A stretch of 64,000 nucleotides of DNA, from NCBI RefSeq assembly GCF_036373705.1, contig NC_089850.1, forward strand, positions 64,151,602 through 64,215,601. Reading direction: 5' to 3'. The stretch comes from Amia ocellicauda (lineage: Eukaryota > Chordata > Actinopteri > Amiiformes > Amiidae). The translations under genes and the position numbers were made by a program. Shown here piece after piece: positions 14,871-24,900 of this stretch. Numbering within the stretch: position 1 is the first letter of the stretch; every line of letters starts with the position of its first letter. The notes beneath the pieces were generated by a model. The model made no database searches and was not told the origin of the DNA. It saw only the letters and a program-made list of their open reading frames with translations.

Positions 14871-14873
<3 letters not shown>
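13653..14873 (-). mobile_element. Tc1/mariner DD36E (Incomer-like) transposon, copy 2, full length 1221 bp
   Basis: Inverted orientation relative to copy 1. Ends CACTCACCTAAAGGATTATT and its complement, flanked by TA within (TA)n on both sides. Length is the same as copy 1 and the sequence differs at only a handful of positions. It carries an uninterrupted transposase (14725-13685) with all three catalytic acids. It sits in the inferred first tfpt intron. Confidence 0.95.
13685..14725 (-). CDS. Tc1/mariner transposase, DD36E type, copy 2 (intact catalytic triad)
   Basis: 346 codons. D155 (WSDVSRF), D246 (QQDNAPCH) and E283 (NPIEHLW) are all present with 36 residues between the last two. It differs from copy 1 at V156 (E in the other copies), I211 for T, I223 for F, E283 for K, L303 for I and H331 for R. 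Position 156, directly after the first catalytic aspartate, is glutamate in all three other copies, so V156 may lower activity. This is the best candidate in the window for a functional or recently functional transposase. Paired-type DNA-binding region at residues 8-120. Confidence 0.95.
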   Translation of the reverse strand: MGKKGDLSNFERGMVVGARRAGLSISQSAQLLGFSRTTISRVYKEWCEKGKTSSMRQSCGRKCLVDARGQRRMGRLIQADRRATLTEITTRYNRGMQQSICEATTRTTLRRMGYNSRRPHRVPLISTTNRKKRLQFAQAHQNWTVEDWKNVAWSDVSRFLLRHSDGRVRIWRKQNENMDPSCLVTTVQAGGGGVMVWGMFSWHTLGPLVPIGHRLNATAYLSIVSDHVHPFMTTMYPSSDGYFQQDNAPCHKGRIISNWFLEHDNEFTVLNWPPQSPDLNPIEHLWDVVERELRALDVHPTNLHQLQDAILSIWANISKECFQHLVESMPHRIKAVLKAKGGQTQY

Positions 14874-14938
<65 letters not shown>

Positions 14939-14940
14939 TT
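14874..14940. repeat. (TA)n then (TG)n microsatellite
   Basis: (TA)n run that contains the right-hand target duplication of DD36E copy 2, followed by a short GTGTGTGT. Confidence 0.9.
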
Positions 14941-15350
14941 TTGAAATATAACTAATAAGTAAAGTATTATTTTTTGTTTTGTTTGCCGGTGGGCAGGGCT
15001 GCGTGGTGGTGTGTCTGCAGGCTGTGTGCAGTAGTTCAGCACCCACTCTGTATGGAGTGCAGTCAGGGGCACCGGCCCAACCCGGCCCTGCTGGCGCTGC
15101 TGGCTGCGCTCTGTGAACCTGCAGGAGGGGTTTCAGAGCTCCCAGTGGACATTCTGTTGGGCTTTCATCCCATGTGTTGGTTCATAAGGGACCGCTGGCT
15201 TCACTGTCAGACATTTGAACCACACTTGTACTGGAGGTTTGATTTTGTAGATTTTGTGTCAGAGCGCAGCAGCCCAGTCTGAGCTCTGTGTTGTGTGGCT
15301 CTTGTGCTTCTGGTTTGACAGGTTTCTCTCTCTCTCTCTCTCTCTCAGTA

Positions 15351-18300
15351 ATGGAGGATTTCTCAGGACTCGCTCTCCCTCCTCTCTTCGGTGGCAACAT
15401 CCTGGAGGCGGAGCTGGAGACAGAGGGGGTGGAGTATGTGGATGAGGGCGGAGTCACAGAGGTCCAGGGGAGCCTGGAGGAGGGGCTGGGGGAGCGGGAG
15501 GGACAGGGGGTGAGGCTTCTGCAGGAGAGAGAGAGGGAGGAGGAGCGAGAGAAGGAGAGAGAGAGAGAGAGGAGGAAGTACCTGACTCTGAGTCAGAGGT
15601 GCAGAGAGATTGAGCAGGTGAGAGTGATAGAGACGGACAGATGGACTGACTGACACACTGACTGACACACTGATTGACTGACACACTGACTGACTGACAC
15701 ACTTCAATGTATATTTTCTCTCTCTCAGGTGAACGAGAGAATACTGGGCCGTCTGCACCAGGTACACAGATTGACACGCCGCCTGAAGAAGGAGAGGAGG
15801 TGAGTAGAGGGATGGAGAGAAGGATGGATGGAGGGAGGGGTTTTATTGTTCTCTGAAACGAGGTGATATTTTACTCCCTCTAAAATTGATTGATTGATTG
15901 GCTCGACAAGTTTACACGCGTGTTGCCAGAGCGTTTACAGATGCATTAAATGAAATAGAATAAGTACAATAATAAATTAAAAGTTAAATTGCTTCATGGA
16001 TTAGTGTAGTGTAGATTCATTCTACATGTATGTACAGATATTTACAGGCATGTGTCAGGTGGTCTGTGGGGGCGTGTCTTCTGCTAAGGGCCTGTGTCTC
16101 TCTCTCCCTCAGGTTTCTGATGAAGACACTCTCCTCCTATGGGGATGATTTTAGAAACGCTCAGCTGACCATCCTCCTGGAGGTAAAATGACATGATATT
16201 GTCAGTCAGTTTCAATGTACTGCTGTCTGTCGCTCAGATTCAAATTCAGAGAGCTTTATTGACATGACCACTGTGTTGGTGCTTTATTGACATGACCGCT
16301 GTGTTCAGTGCTTTATTGACATGACCGCAGTGTTGGTGCTTTATTGACATGACCGCTGTGTTCAGTGCTTTATTAATGTGACTGCTGTGTTCAGTGCTTT
16401 ATTGACATGACCACTGTGTTCAGTGCATGACTGCTGTGTTCAGTGCTTTATTGACATGACCACTGTGTTCAGTGCATGACTGCTGTGTTCAGTGCTTTAT
16501 TGACATGACTGCTGTGTTCAGTGCTTTATTGACATGACCGCTGTGTTCAGTGTTTTATTGACATGACCGCTGTGTTCAGTGCATGACCGCTGTGTTTAGT
16601 GCTTTATTGACATGATTGCTGTGTTCAGTGCTTTATTGACATGACCGCTGTGTTCAGTGCATGACTGCTGTGTTCAGTGTTTTATTGACATGACCGCTGT
16701 GTTCAGTGCTTTATTGACATGACCGCTGTGTTTAGTGCTTTATTGACATGACCGCTGTGTTCAGTGCATGACTGCTGTGTTCAGTGATTTATTGACATGA
16801 CCGCTGTGTTCAGTACATGACCGCTGTGTTCGAAGTTTTATTGACATGACTGCTGTGTTCAGTGCTTTATTGACATGACCGCTGTGTTCAGTGCATGACT
16901 GCTGTGTTCAGTGATTTATTGACATGACCGCTGTGTTCAGTACATGACCGCTGTGTTCGAAGTTTTATTGACATGACCGCTGTGTTCAGTTGCATGACCG
17001 CTGTGTTCAGTGCTTTATTGACATGAACGCTGCGTTCAGTGCATGACTACTGTGTTCAGTGCTTTATTGACATGACCGCTGTGTTCAGTGCTTTATTGAC
17101 ATGACCGCTGTGTTCAGTGCTTTATTGACATGACCACTGTGTCCAGTGCTTGACCGCTGTGTTCAGTGCTTTATTGACATGACCGCTGCGTTCAGTGCTT
17201 GACCGCTGTGTTCAGTGCTTTATTGACATGAACGCTGTGTTCAGTGCATGACTGCTGTGTTCAGTGTTTATTGACATGACTGCTGTGTTCAGTGTTTATT
17301 GACATGACCGCTGTGTTCAGTGCTTTATTGACATGACCGCTGTGTTCAGTGCTTTATTGACATGACTGCTGTGTTCAGTGCTTTATTGACATGACCACTG
17401 TGTTCAGTGCTTGACCGCTGTGTTCAGTGCTTTATTGACATGACCGCTGCGTTCAGTGCTTTATTGACATGACCACTGTGTTCAGTGCTTGACCGCTGTG
17501 TTCAGTGCTTTATTGACATGACCGCTGCGTTCAGTGCTTTATTGACATGACCACTGTGTTCAGTGCTTGACCGCTGTGTTCAGTGCTTTATTGACATGAC
17601 CGCTGCGTTCAGTGCTTGACCGCTGTGTTCAGTGCTTTATTGACATGACCACTGTGTTCAGTGCTTGACCGCTGTGTTCAGTGCTTTATTGACATGACCG
17701 CTGCGTTCAGTGCTTTATTGACATGACCACTGTGTTCAGTGCTTGACCGCTGTGTTCAGTGCTTTATTGACATGACCGCTGCGTTCAGTGCTTTATTGAC
17801 ATGACCACTGTGTTCAGTGCTTGACCGCTGTGTTCAGTGCTTTATTGACATGACCGCTGCGTTCAGTGCTTGACCGCTGTGTTCAGTGCTTTATTGACAT
17901 GAACGCTGTGTTCAGTGCATGACTGCTGTGTTCAGTGTTTATTGACATGACTGCTGTGTTCAGTGCTTTATTGACATGACCACTGTGTTCAGTGCTTGAC
18001 CGCTGTGTTCAGTGCTTTATTGACATGAACGCTGCGTTCAGTGCTTTATTGACATGACTGCTGTGTTCAGTGCTTTATTGACATGACCGCTGTGTTCAGT
18101 GTTTTATTGACATGACCGCTGTGTTCAGTGCATGACTGCTGTGTTCAGTGCTTTATTGACATGACCGCTGTGTTCAGTGCTTTATTGACATGGCTGCTGT
18201 GTTCAGTGCTTGACCGCTGTGTTCAGTGCTTTATTGACATGACCGCTGCGTTCAGTGCATGACCGCTGTGTTCAGTGCTTTATTGACATGACTGCTGTGT

Positions 18301-20313
18301 TCAGTGCTTTATTGACATGACCGCTGTGTTCAGTGCTTTATTGACATGGCTGCTGTGTTCCGTGCTTGACCGCTGTGTTCAGTGCTTTATTGACATGACC
18401 GCTGCGTTCAGTGCATGACCGCTGTGTTCAGTGCTTTATTGACATGACCGCTGTGTTCAGTGCATGACTGCTGTGTTCAGTGTTTATTGACATGACCGCT
18501 GTGTTCAGTGCTTTATTGACATGACCGCTGTGTTCAGTGCTTTATTGACATGGCTGCTGTGTTCAGTGCTTGACCGCTGTGTTCAGTGCTTTATTGACAT
18601 GACCGCTGTGTTCAGTGCTTTATTGACATGGCTGCTGTGTTCAGTGCTTGACCGCTGTGTTCAGTGCTTTATTGACATGACCGCTGTGTTCAGTGCTTGA
18701 CCGCTGTGTTCAGTGCTTTATTGACATGACCGCTGTGTTCAGTGCTTGACCGCTGTGTTCAGTGCTTTATTGACATGACCACTGTGTTCAGTGCTTGACC
18801 GCTGTGTTCAGTGCTTTATTGACATGACCGCTGCGTTCAGTGCTTTATTGACATGACCACTGTGTTCAGTGCTTGACCGCTGTGTTCAGTGCTTTATTGA
18901 CATGACCGCTGCGTTCAGTGCTTTATTGACATGACCACTGTGTTCAGTGCTTTATTGACATGACCGCTGCGTTCAGTGCTTGACCGCTGTGTTCAGTGCT
19001 TTATTGACATGAACGCTGTGTTCAGTGCATGACTGCTGTGTTCAGTGTTTATTGACATGACTGCTGTGTTCAGTGCTTTATTGACATGACCACTGTGTTC
19101 AGTGCTTGACCGCTGTGTTCAGTGCTTTATTGACATGAACGCTGCGTTCAGTGCTTTATTGACATGACTGCTGTGTTCAGTGCTTTATTGACATGACCGC
19201 TGTGTTCAGTGTTTTATTGACATGACCGCTGTGTTCAGTGCATGACTGCTGTGTTCAGTGCTTTATTGACATGGCTGCTGTGTTCCGTGCTTGACCGCTG
19301 TGTTCAGTGCTTTATTGACATGACCGCTGCGTTCAGTGCATGACCGCTGTGTTCAGTGCTTTATTGACATGACCGCTGTGTTCAGTGCATGACTGCTGTG
19401 TTCAGTGTTTATTGACATGACCGCTGTGTTCAGTGCTTTATTGACATGACCGCTGTGTTCAGTGCTTTATTGACATGGCTGCTGTGTTCAGTGCTTGACC
19501 GCTGTGTTCAGTGCTTTATTGACATGACCGCTGTGTTCAGTGCTTTATTGACATGGCTGCTATGTTCAGTGCTTGACCGCTGTGTTCAGTGCTTTATTGA
19601 CATGACCGCTGTGTTCAGTGCTTGACCGCTGTGTTCAGTGCTTTATTGACATGACCGCTGTGTTCAGTGCTTGACCGCTGTGTTCAGTGCTTTATTGACA
19701 TGACCACTGTGTTCAGTGCATGACTGCTGTGTTCAGTGTTTATTGACATGACCGCTGTGTTCAGTGCTTTATTGACATGACCGCTGTGTTCAGTGCTTTA
19801 TTGACATGGCTGCTGTGTTCAGTGCTTGACCGCTGTGTTCAGTGCTTTATTGACATGACCGCTGTGTTCAGTGCTTTATTGACATGGCTGCTGTGTTCAG
19901 TGCTTGACCGCTGTGTTCAGTGCTTTATTGACATGACCGCTGTGTTCAGTGCTTGACCGCTGTGTTCAGTGCTTTATTGACATGACTGCTGTGTTGCTCT
20001 TCCAGGAGGAGGGAGGGACCCTGCTGGACTCCGCCCCTGTGGGAGAGGAGGAGAGCCTATTGGATGGCCCCAGCTCCTCCCCCTTGCCCCTCGTCCAATC
20101 AGCCGGTGGGACAAAGAGGAAGAGACACCGAGTGCCAAGAGAGAGAGAGACTCAGGTGAGACGACAACAACAACAACAACAACACTATGAGTGTTGTGGC
20201 GCTGCACTGACTCCCTCCCTCTCTCTCTCCCCCAGGTCGAGGGGCCGCTGTCAGTGCTGTGTGATCCTCCGTTCTCAGGGTTCCCCCCGCCCAGCCCCCC
20301 TGCCTACCCCTGA
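15351..20313 (+). CDS. tfpt: TCF3 fusion partner homologue (INO80 complex subunit F)
   Basis: Five coding exons: 15351-15617, 15729-15799, 16113-16182, 20006-20155 and 20236-20313 (TGA at 20311). All junctions are GT-AG and in phase, giving 211 aa. The start [20 protein letters not shown] is the conserved N-terminal block. Residues about 55-125 form a basic coiled coil ([19 protein letters not shown], then [20 protein letters not shown], then [21 protein letters not shown]). Near residue 180 is the nuclear basic motif [10 protein letters not shown]. All align with human TFPT, though the C-terminus is shorter (ends PPPSPPAYP). TFPT is a nuclear metazoan-specific subunit of the INO80 chromatin remodeller. 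The ATG chosen is the first in frame, two bases after the acceptor. A 5' UTR exon is inferred at about 11.9-12.06 kb. The intron before coding exon 4 holds a 3.7-kb minisatellite. Poly(A) signal at 20390. Confidence 0.94.
15630..15700. repeat. Short GACTGACACACT tandem repeat in tfpt intron
   Basis: Five to six copies of ACTGACACACTG/ACTGACTGACACACT between tfpt coding exons 1 and 2, starting just after the donor. Confidence 0.8.
15885..16000 (-). mobile_element. LINE 3' tail remnant
   Basis: GACAAGTTTACACGCGTGTT, GCCAGAGCGTTTACAGATG and AAAGTTAAATTGCTT correspond to 25730-25825 (GACAAGATTACACAAATGTT, GCCAAAGCATTTACAGAAAC). Both are relatives of the LINE tail at 46.45 kb. Confidence 0.5.
16238..19990. 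repeat. 3.7-kb minisatellite in tfpt, 29-bp and 20-bp units
   Basis: Long unit GCTTTATTGACATGACCGCT plus GTGTTCAGT (29 bp). Short unit GCTTGACCGCTGTGTTCAGT (20 bp, lacking the TATTGACAT part), also seen with GCATGAC. The two alternate in higher-order blocks that are themselves repeated (for example around 17.1-18.0 and 18.7-19.1 kb). The left edge starts with GATTCAAATTCAGAGAGCTT, TATTGACATGACC, which resembles the inverted 3' tail of the local LINE. The right edge is 6-20 bases before the coding exon 4 acceptor. Confidence 0.97.
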
Positions 20314-20389
20314 CCTCCCTGTGACCCCTGACCTCTCACCCCCAGGGCTGTATTGCTGTACAGAAGTAGTTTTTTTGTATCAATATGTA

Positions 20390-20395
20390 AATAAA
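20390..20395 (+). promoter_or_regulatory. Polyadenylation signal AATAAA of tfpt
   Basis: AATAAA 77 bases after the tfpt stop codon, in GTAAATAAACCAATTAG. The 3' UTR is very short. Confidence 0.8.
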
Positions 20396-20439
20396 CCAAT
20401 TAGCTGATTATCTTAACAATGGGTGTTGTCTTTGTAACC

Positions 20440-21625
20440 TGTTCACACACAGTACAGCACAACATAACACTCACAACACAGTACAACATGACATCCACAG
20501 AGAGGGAGACACTACAAGAAATGCAATATACAACTGCACAGACACACAGTGCAGACATACACACAGTGCACACACACAGTACACACACGCACACAGTGCA
20601 GACACACACACACAGTGCAGACACACAAACAGTACAGACACACAGTGCAGACACACACAGTACAGACACACACACACAGTACACACACGCACATTACAGA
20701 CACACACACACACAGTGCACACAGTACAGACACACACACACACAGTACACACACACACAGTGCACACACACAGTGCAGACACACACAGTACAGACACACA
20801 CACACACAGTGCAGACACAAACAGTACAGACACACACACACACAGTGCAGACACACACAGTACAGACACACACACAGTACACACACACAGTGCACACACA
20901 CAGTACACACACGCACACAGTGCAGACACACACACACACAGTGCAGACACACAAACAGTACAGACACACAGTGCAGACACACACAGTACAGACACACACA
21001 CACAGTACACACACGCACAGTACAGACACACACACACAGTACAGACACACAGTGCACACACACAGTACACACGCACACAGTACAGACACACACAGTGCAG
21101 ACACACACACAGTACACACACGCACAGTACAGACACGCACACACACAGTGCACACAGTACAGACACACACAGTGCACACACACAGTACGCACACAGTACA
21201 GACACACACACACACAGTACAGACACACACAGTGCACACACACAGTACACACACACACAGTACAGACACACACAGTGCACACACACAGTACAGACACACA
21301 CACACAGTACACACACGCACAGTACAGACACACACACACACAGTGCACACACACAGTGCACACACACAGTACACACGCACACAGTACAGACACACACAGT
21401 ACACACACACACAGTGCACACACACAGTACACACACACACAGTGCACACACACAGTACACACGCACATAGTACACACACAGTGCACACAGTACAGACACA
21501 CACACACAGTACAGACACACACAGTACACACACACATAGTACACACACAGTACACACACGCACACAGTACAGACACACACGCACACAGTACAGACACACA
21601 CACACGCAGTACATACTCACACAGA
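20440..21625. repeat. CA-rich tandem array (CACAGTACAGACACACACAGTG)
   Basis: About 1.2 kb of (CA)n interrupted regularly by AGTGCA and AGTACAGA, filling nearly all the space between the tfpt poly(A) site and the tmc4 5' region. The 250-400-residue open frames on both strands are due to the absence of stops in the repeat. Confidence 0.95.
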
Positions 21626-21918
21626 GTTATTAACTACAGCCACACCCAGCGTAAGCAGTCACCATGACAGCAGTCAAAGTCCGAGAGGGAGAGACGCTGC
21701 ACTTCCTGGAGAGAGAGGGACGGGTGGACCTACCTGGGACCCCACAGCACACACTGCGCTGAGAGAGAGGGATGGGACGTTCTTGTGTTTGTTTCCCACT
21801 TCCTGGAGACAGAAAGGAGAGAGAGAGAAGCCGGCAGTGACGGACTGAGACAGAGGGACAGATCGAGGAAGACGCACTGAAAGGACCAGTCCAGAGATTG
21901 GGAGGGAAAGACAGAGAG

Positions 21919-24900
21919 ATGGAGTGGAGTAGACAAGGTGATCGCTGGGGGTCAAGAGCTCAAGTCTGGCCAGAGACTAAAGGTCTGTGTGTGTGTGTCT
22001 CATAGTACAGTTTAACTGTCTCTCTCTCCTCAGTACCCCAGTGGGACTGTGTGTGTGTGTGTGTCTATAATATTCTACCAAAAGTGATTTATTGACATTC
22101 TTATTAGAAGAAGAATTATCTTGTAACAAGAAATATATTGGCCAGTTTACACAAGTTAATACACCTTGTGTTTTCTTGGTGTAAGAAACTAAATGGAATT
22201 ACAGCAATTGTAAAGTAAAATCTAACTTAACCTAAAATAACCTCCAGTTCCAGGTTATATTATTCAATTAATAATAATTATAGTAATATTCATTTTCTTA
22301 GCAGAAGCACTGACCAAGAGCGACTTACAGATTAAACTAAATATACACAGTGCAAGAATCATCATACAGTACAATAAACGACAAGAGCGCGTTTATTACA
22401 GTCATTGCGGACACAAATCTAAGATCTACTTCAAAATGAATCATTGTGTTTGCAAATGTCACAAGGGGTTAAAATAAATGGAAAGCATGTTTAAATAAGT
22501 TAGTTCAGTACAAACATAAAAACCATTTAAAACTTTTAAACGCAACCAAGTTCAAAGATAAATCAACGTGATAGAAATAATCTCTCTTTAAATTGTCCTT
22601 ACACTAATGATGTGCGTTTGAGTTTGTGAATTGGTTTAAAGAGCACGTTATCTGACGCAGTGCTTCGTGTGAGTGTTGACATTATGAACATTGTTAATTG
22701 TTAACAATGCGCAGTCATTGTGCTCGGCTCCGGTCACTGGTCACTGGTCACTGGTCACTGGTCAGCGGCGCAGTCCGGCTGAACCGCCGTCCCAACGTCT
22801 CCCGACGAATGAAGAGCAACTGCAGCGCTCCCGGGGTGAGTCGCTTCCACGCATGCGTCAATCAGCGCACACGGAATTCGATAACACGGAGCTCATTAAT
22901 TGAATCGGTTTGGTATTTCGTGAAATAGTGCGCGTATTTGTCTATAATATTGCTTTGTTATTGTTGCGAGTGAACTCACTGTATGCAGAATTGGGTATTT
23001 GGATGCTGTTGTCACAGTGGAACGTGCCGTTCAAACTCACAACTCCATAACGTCATGGAGACGCGATAGTGCTACTACACATTTAAAACTATCCATGACA
23101 TATCGGGTTGTGTAAAATAAGTTTTGAGCTGAATGAAGTTGCGGGCTGCTAACACAACGTGCATCAGAGGACTTCTCTTCTACTGTACAGTTAGGAGCTC
23201 CCAATACAATGATCTCATTTCAGCACAGACATCTGTGAACCGTCTGGCAGTGTAACATTGTGACGAATCCTGTTCCACAGATGTGCTTAAAGACAACAAT
23301 GAAATGTATGCCATGCAGCCACTTCCGGAAAGCGAAGGCTGTGCTAAAGCTGGAGTAGCAGGTTTGCTCTTTGCTCCAGAGAAGAAGAGAAGCAAGGCTC
23401 TTCTGCCAGGTCTCTCTCCTGCGGGGCAATCTGCTCCTCCTGGCTTGAAAAAGAGTGTGATGCAGCTCCAGTCTGTGTATTTTGATGGGACAATGAATTC
23501 AATCTTCAATGTAATACAACACTCCATGTTTTTTGTGTTTGTTTTCCATTGATTTTAGGCTTTTGCACTTAGTTAAGAAAGTGAAAGAAATATGAATACA
23601 ATCTTAAGTTAAGAAAGCAAGAAAGTTAAGAAATTTGAATCATTACTCAACACATTAAATAAGTTCTTGTTCTCTTGATAGAAGAAACTGATCTCGAAAT
23701 CATTGGAGTAATTTAACATAAGAAATAACTTCTTGACAAACCCATGGGATGTGAATACATTTCTTGAGCCAAGAGGAATTGTTGTTGGTGAGGAGACATT
23801 GCTGTGTGTTTGTCTATAGTACAGTATAACTCTCTCTCTCTCTCTCTCAGTACCCCAGTGGGACTCTGTGCGCTCCAGACGCACCTCCCTGGGTGTCGGT
23901 GCTCGGGAGCCCCCCGGCCCCCCGCGGAGCCCCAGCCCCTCAGCACAGAGTGAGCAGGGCGACACAGAGGGGGTCCAGATGCTCAGAGAGCTGCCACTGC
24001 CCATGGGTCTGAAGAGAGCGGTCAGGTACCTGTCCATTGACACCCTACACCCACTGACACACATACACACACACACACAACACCCTGACACACACACAGA
24101 ATCAAGGAGACACAGTGACTGACTGACAGACACAGGGACACACACACACACACAGACACTGAACGAGATGCACAATATTGACTCTCAGACAGGTGCGGGA
24201 CCTGCAGGTGCCTGCGATGTCATCACGCTGGCAGTCCTGGCTGCGCAGCCAGAACACACGCCTGCGCAGACTGCAAGAGGAGGCAGGGGAGCTGCTGGGC
24301 CGAATGCAGCTGTGGAGGAAACCCCTGGAGACCATTGGGGGTGAGAGAGAGAGACTGGACTGTCTTGTACTCTGTCTCTGTGTCTCTATGTGTGTATCTA
24401 TGTCTCTGTGTCTCTCTGTGTCTCTATGTGTGTGTCTGTGTTTCTGTGTGTCTCTATGTGTGTCTCTGTGTCTCTATGTGTGTGTCTCTATGTGTGTTTC
24501 TCTGTGTGTCTCTATGTGTGTATCTATGTCTCTGTGTCTCTATGTGTGTGTCTGTGTTTCTCTGTGTCTCTATGTGTGTCTCTGTGTCTCTATGTGTGTT
24601 TCTCTGTGTGTGTCTGTGTCTCTGTGTGTCTCTATGTGTGTGTTTCTGTGTGTCTCTATGTGTGTGTCTGTGTGTGTGTGTGTGTGTCTGTGTCTCTATG
24701 TGTGTGTCTGTGTGTCTCTATGTGTGTATGTCTCTGTGTGTGTGTCTCTCTTTCTCTGTGTTGCTCTTTCTCTCTCTTTGTATAGTAGAAGATTAATAAT
24801 TATCCCTCCTCCACTTTCACTCCTCTCTCTCTCTCTCAGGTCAGTTTGGGGGCGGAGTCCAGTCATACTTTCTGTTCCTGCGCTTCCTGGTTCTACTCAA

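Noticed and set aside
14974-15282. Possible zinc-finger or B-box exon (CRLCAVVQHPLCMECSQGHR) upstream of tfpt
   Set aside because: The spacing of Cys/His does not fit a family I know, no upstream or downstream partner exon is evident, and the frame stays open past any donor. Probably chance.
15363-15767. Antisense frames over tfpt coding exon 1
   Set aside because: Shadow of the Glu/Arg-rich tfpt coding sequence.
16238-19990. CRISPR-like array
   Set aside because: Regular short repeats, but directly adjoining with no unique spacers, in a vertebrate intron with GT-AG exons on both sides. It is a minisatellite.
20419-21667. Plus- and minus-strand frames of 250-404 codons (Thr/His and Cys/Val)
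   Set aside because: (CA)n/(TG)n array translation; all six frames lack stops for the same reason.
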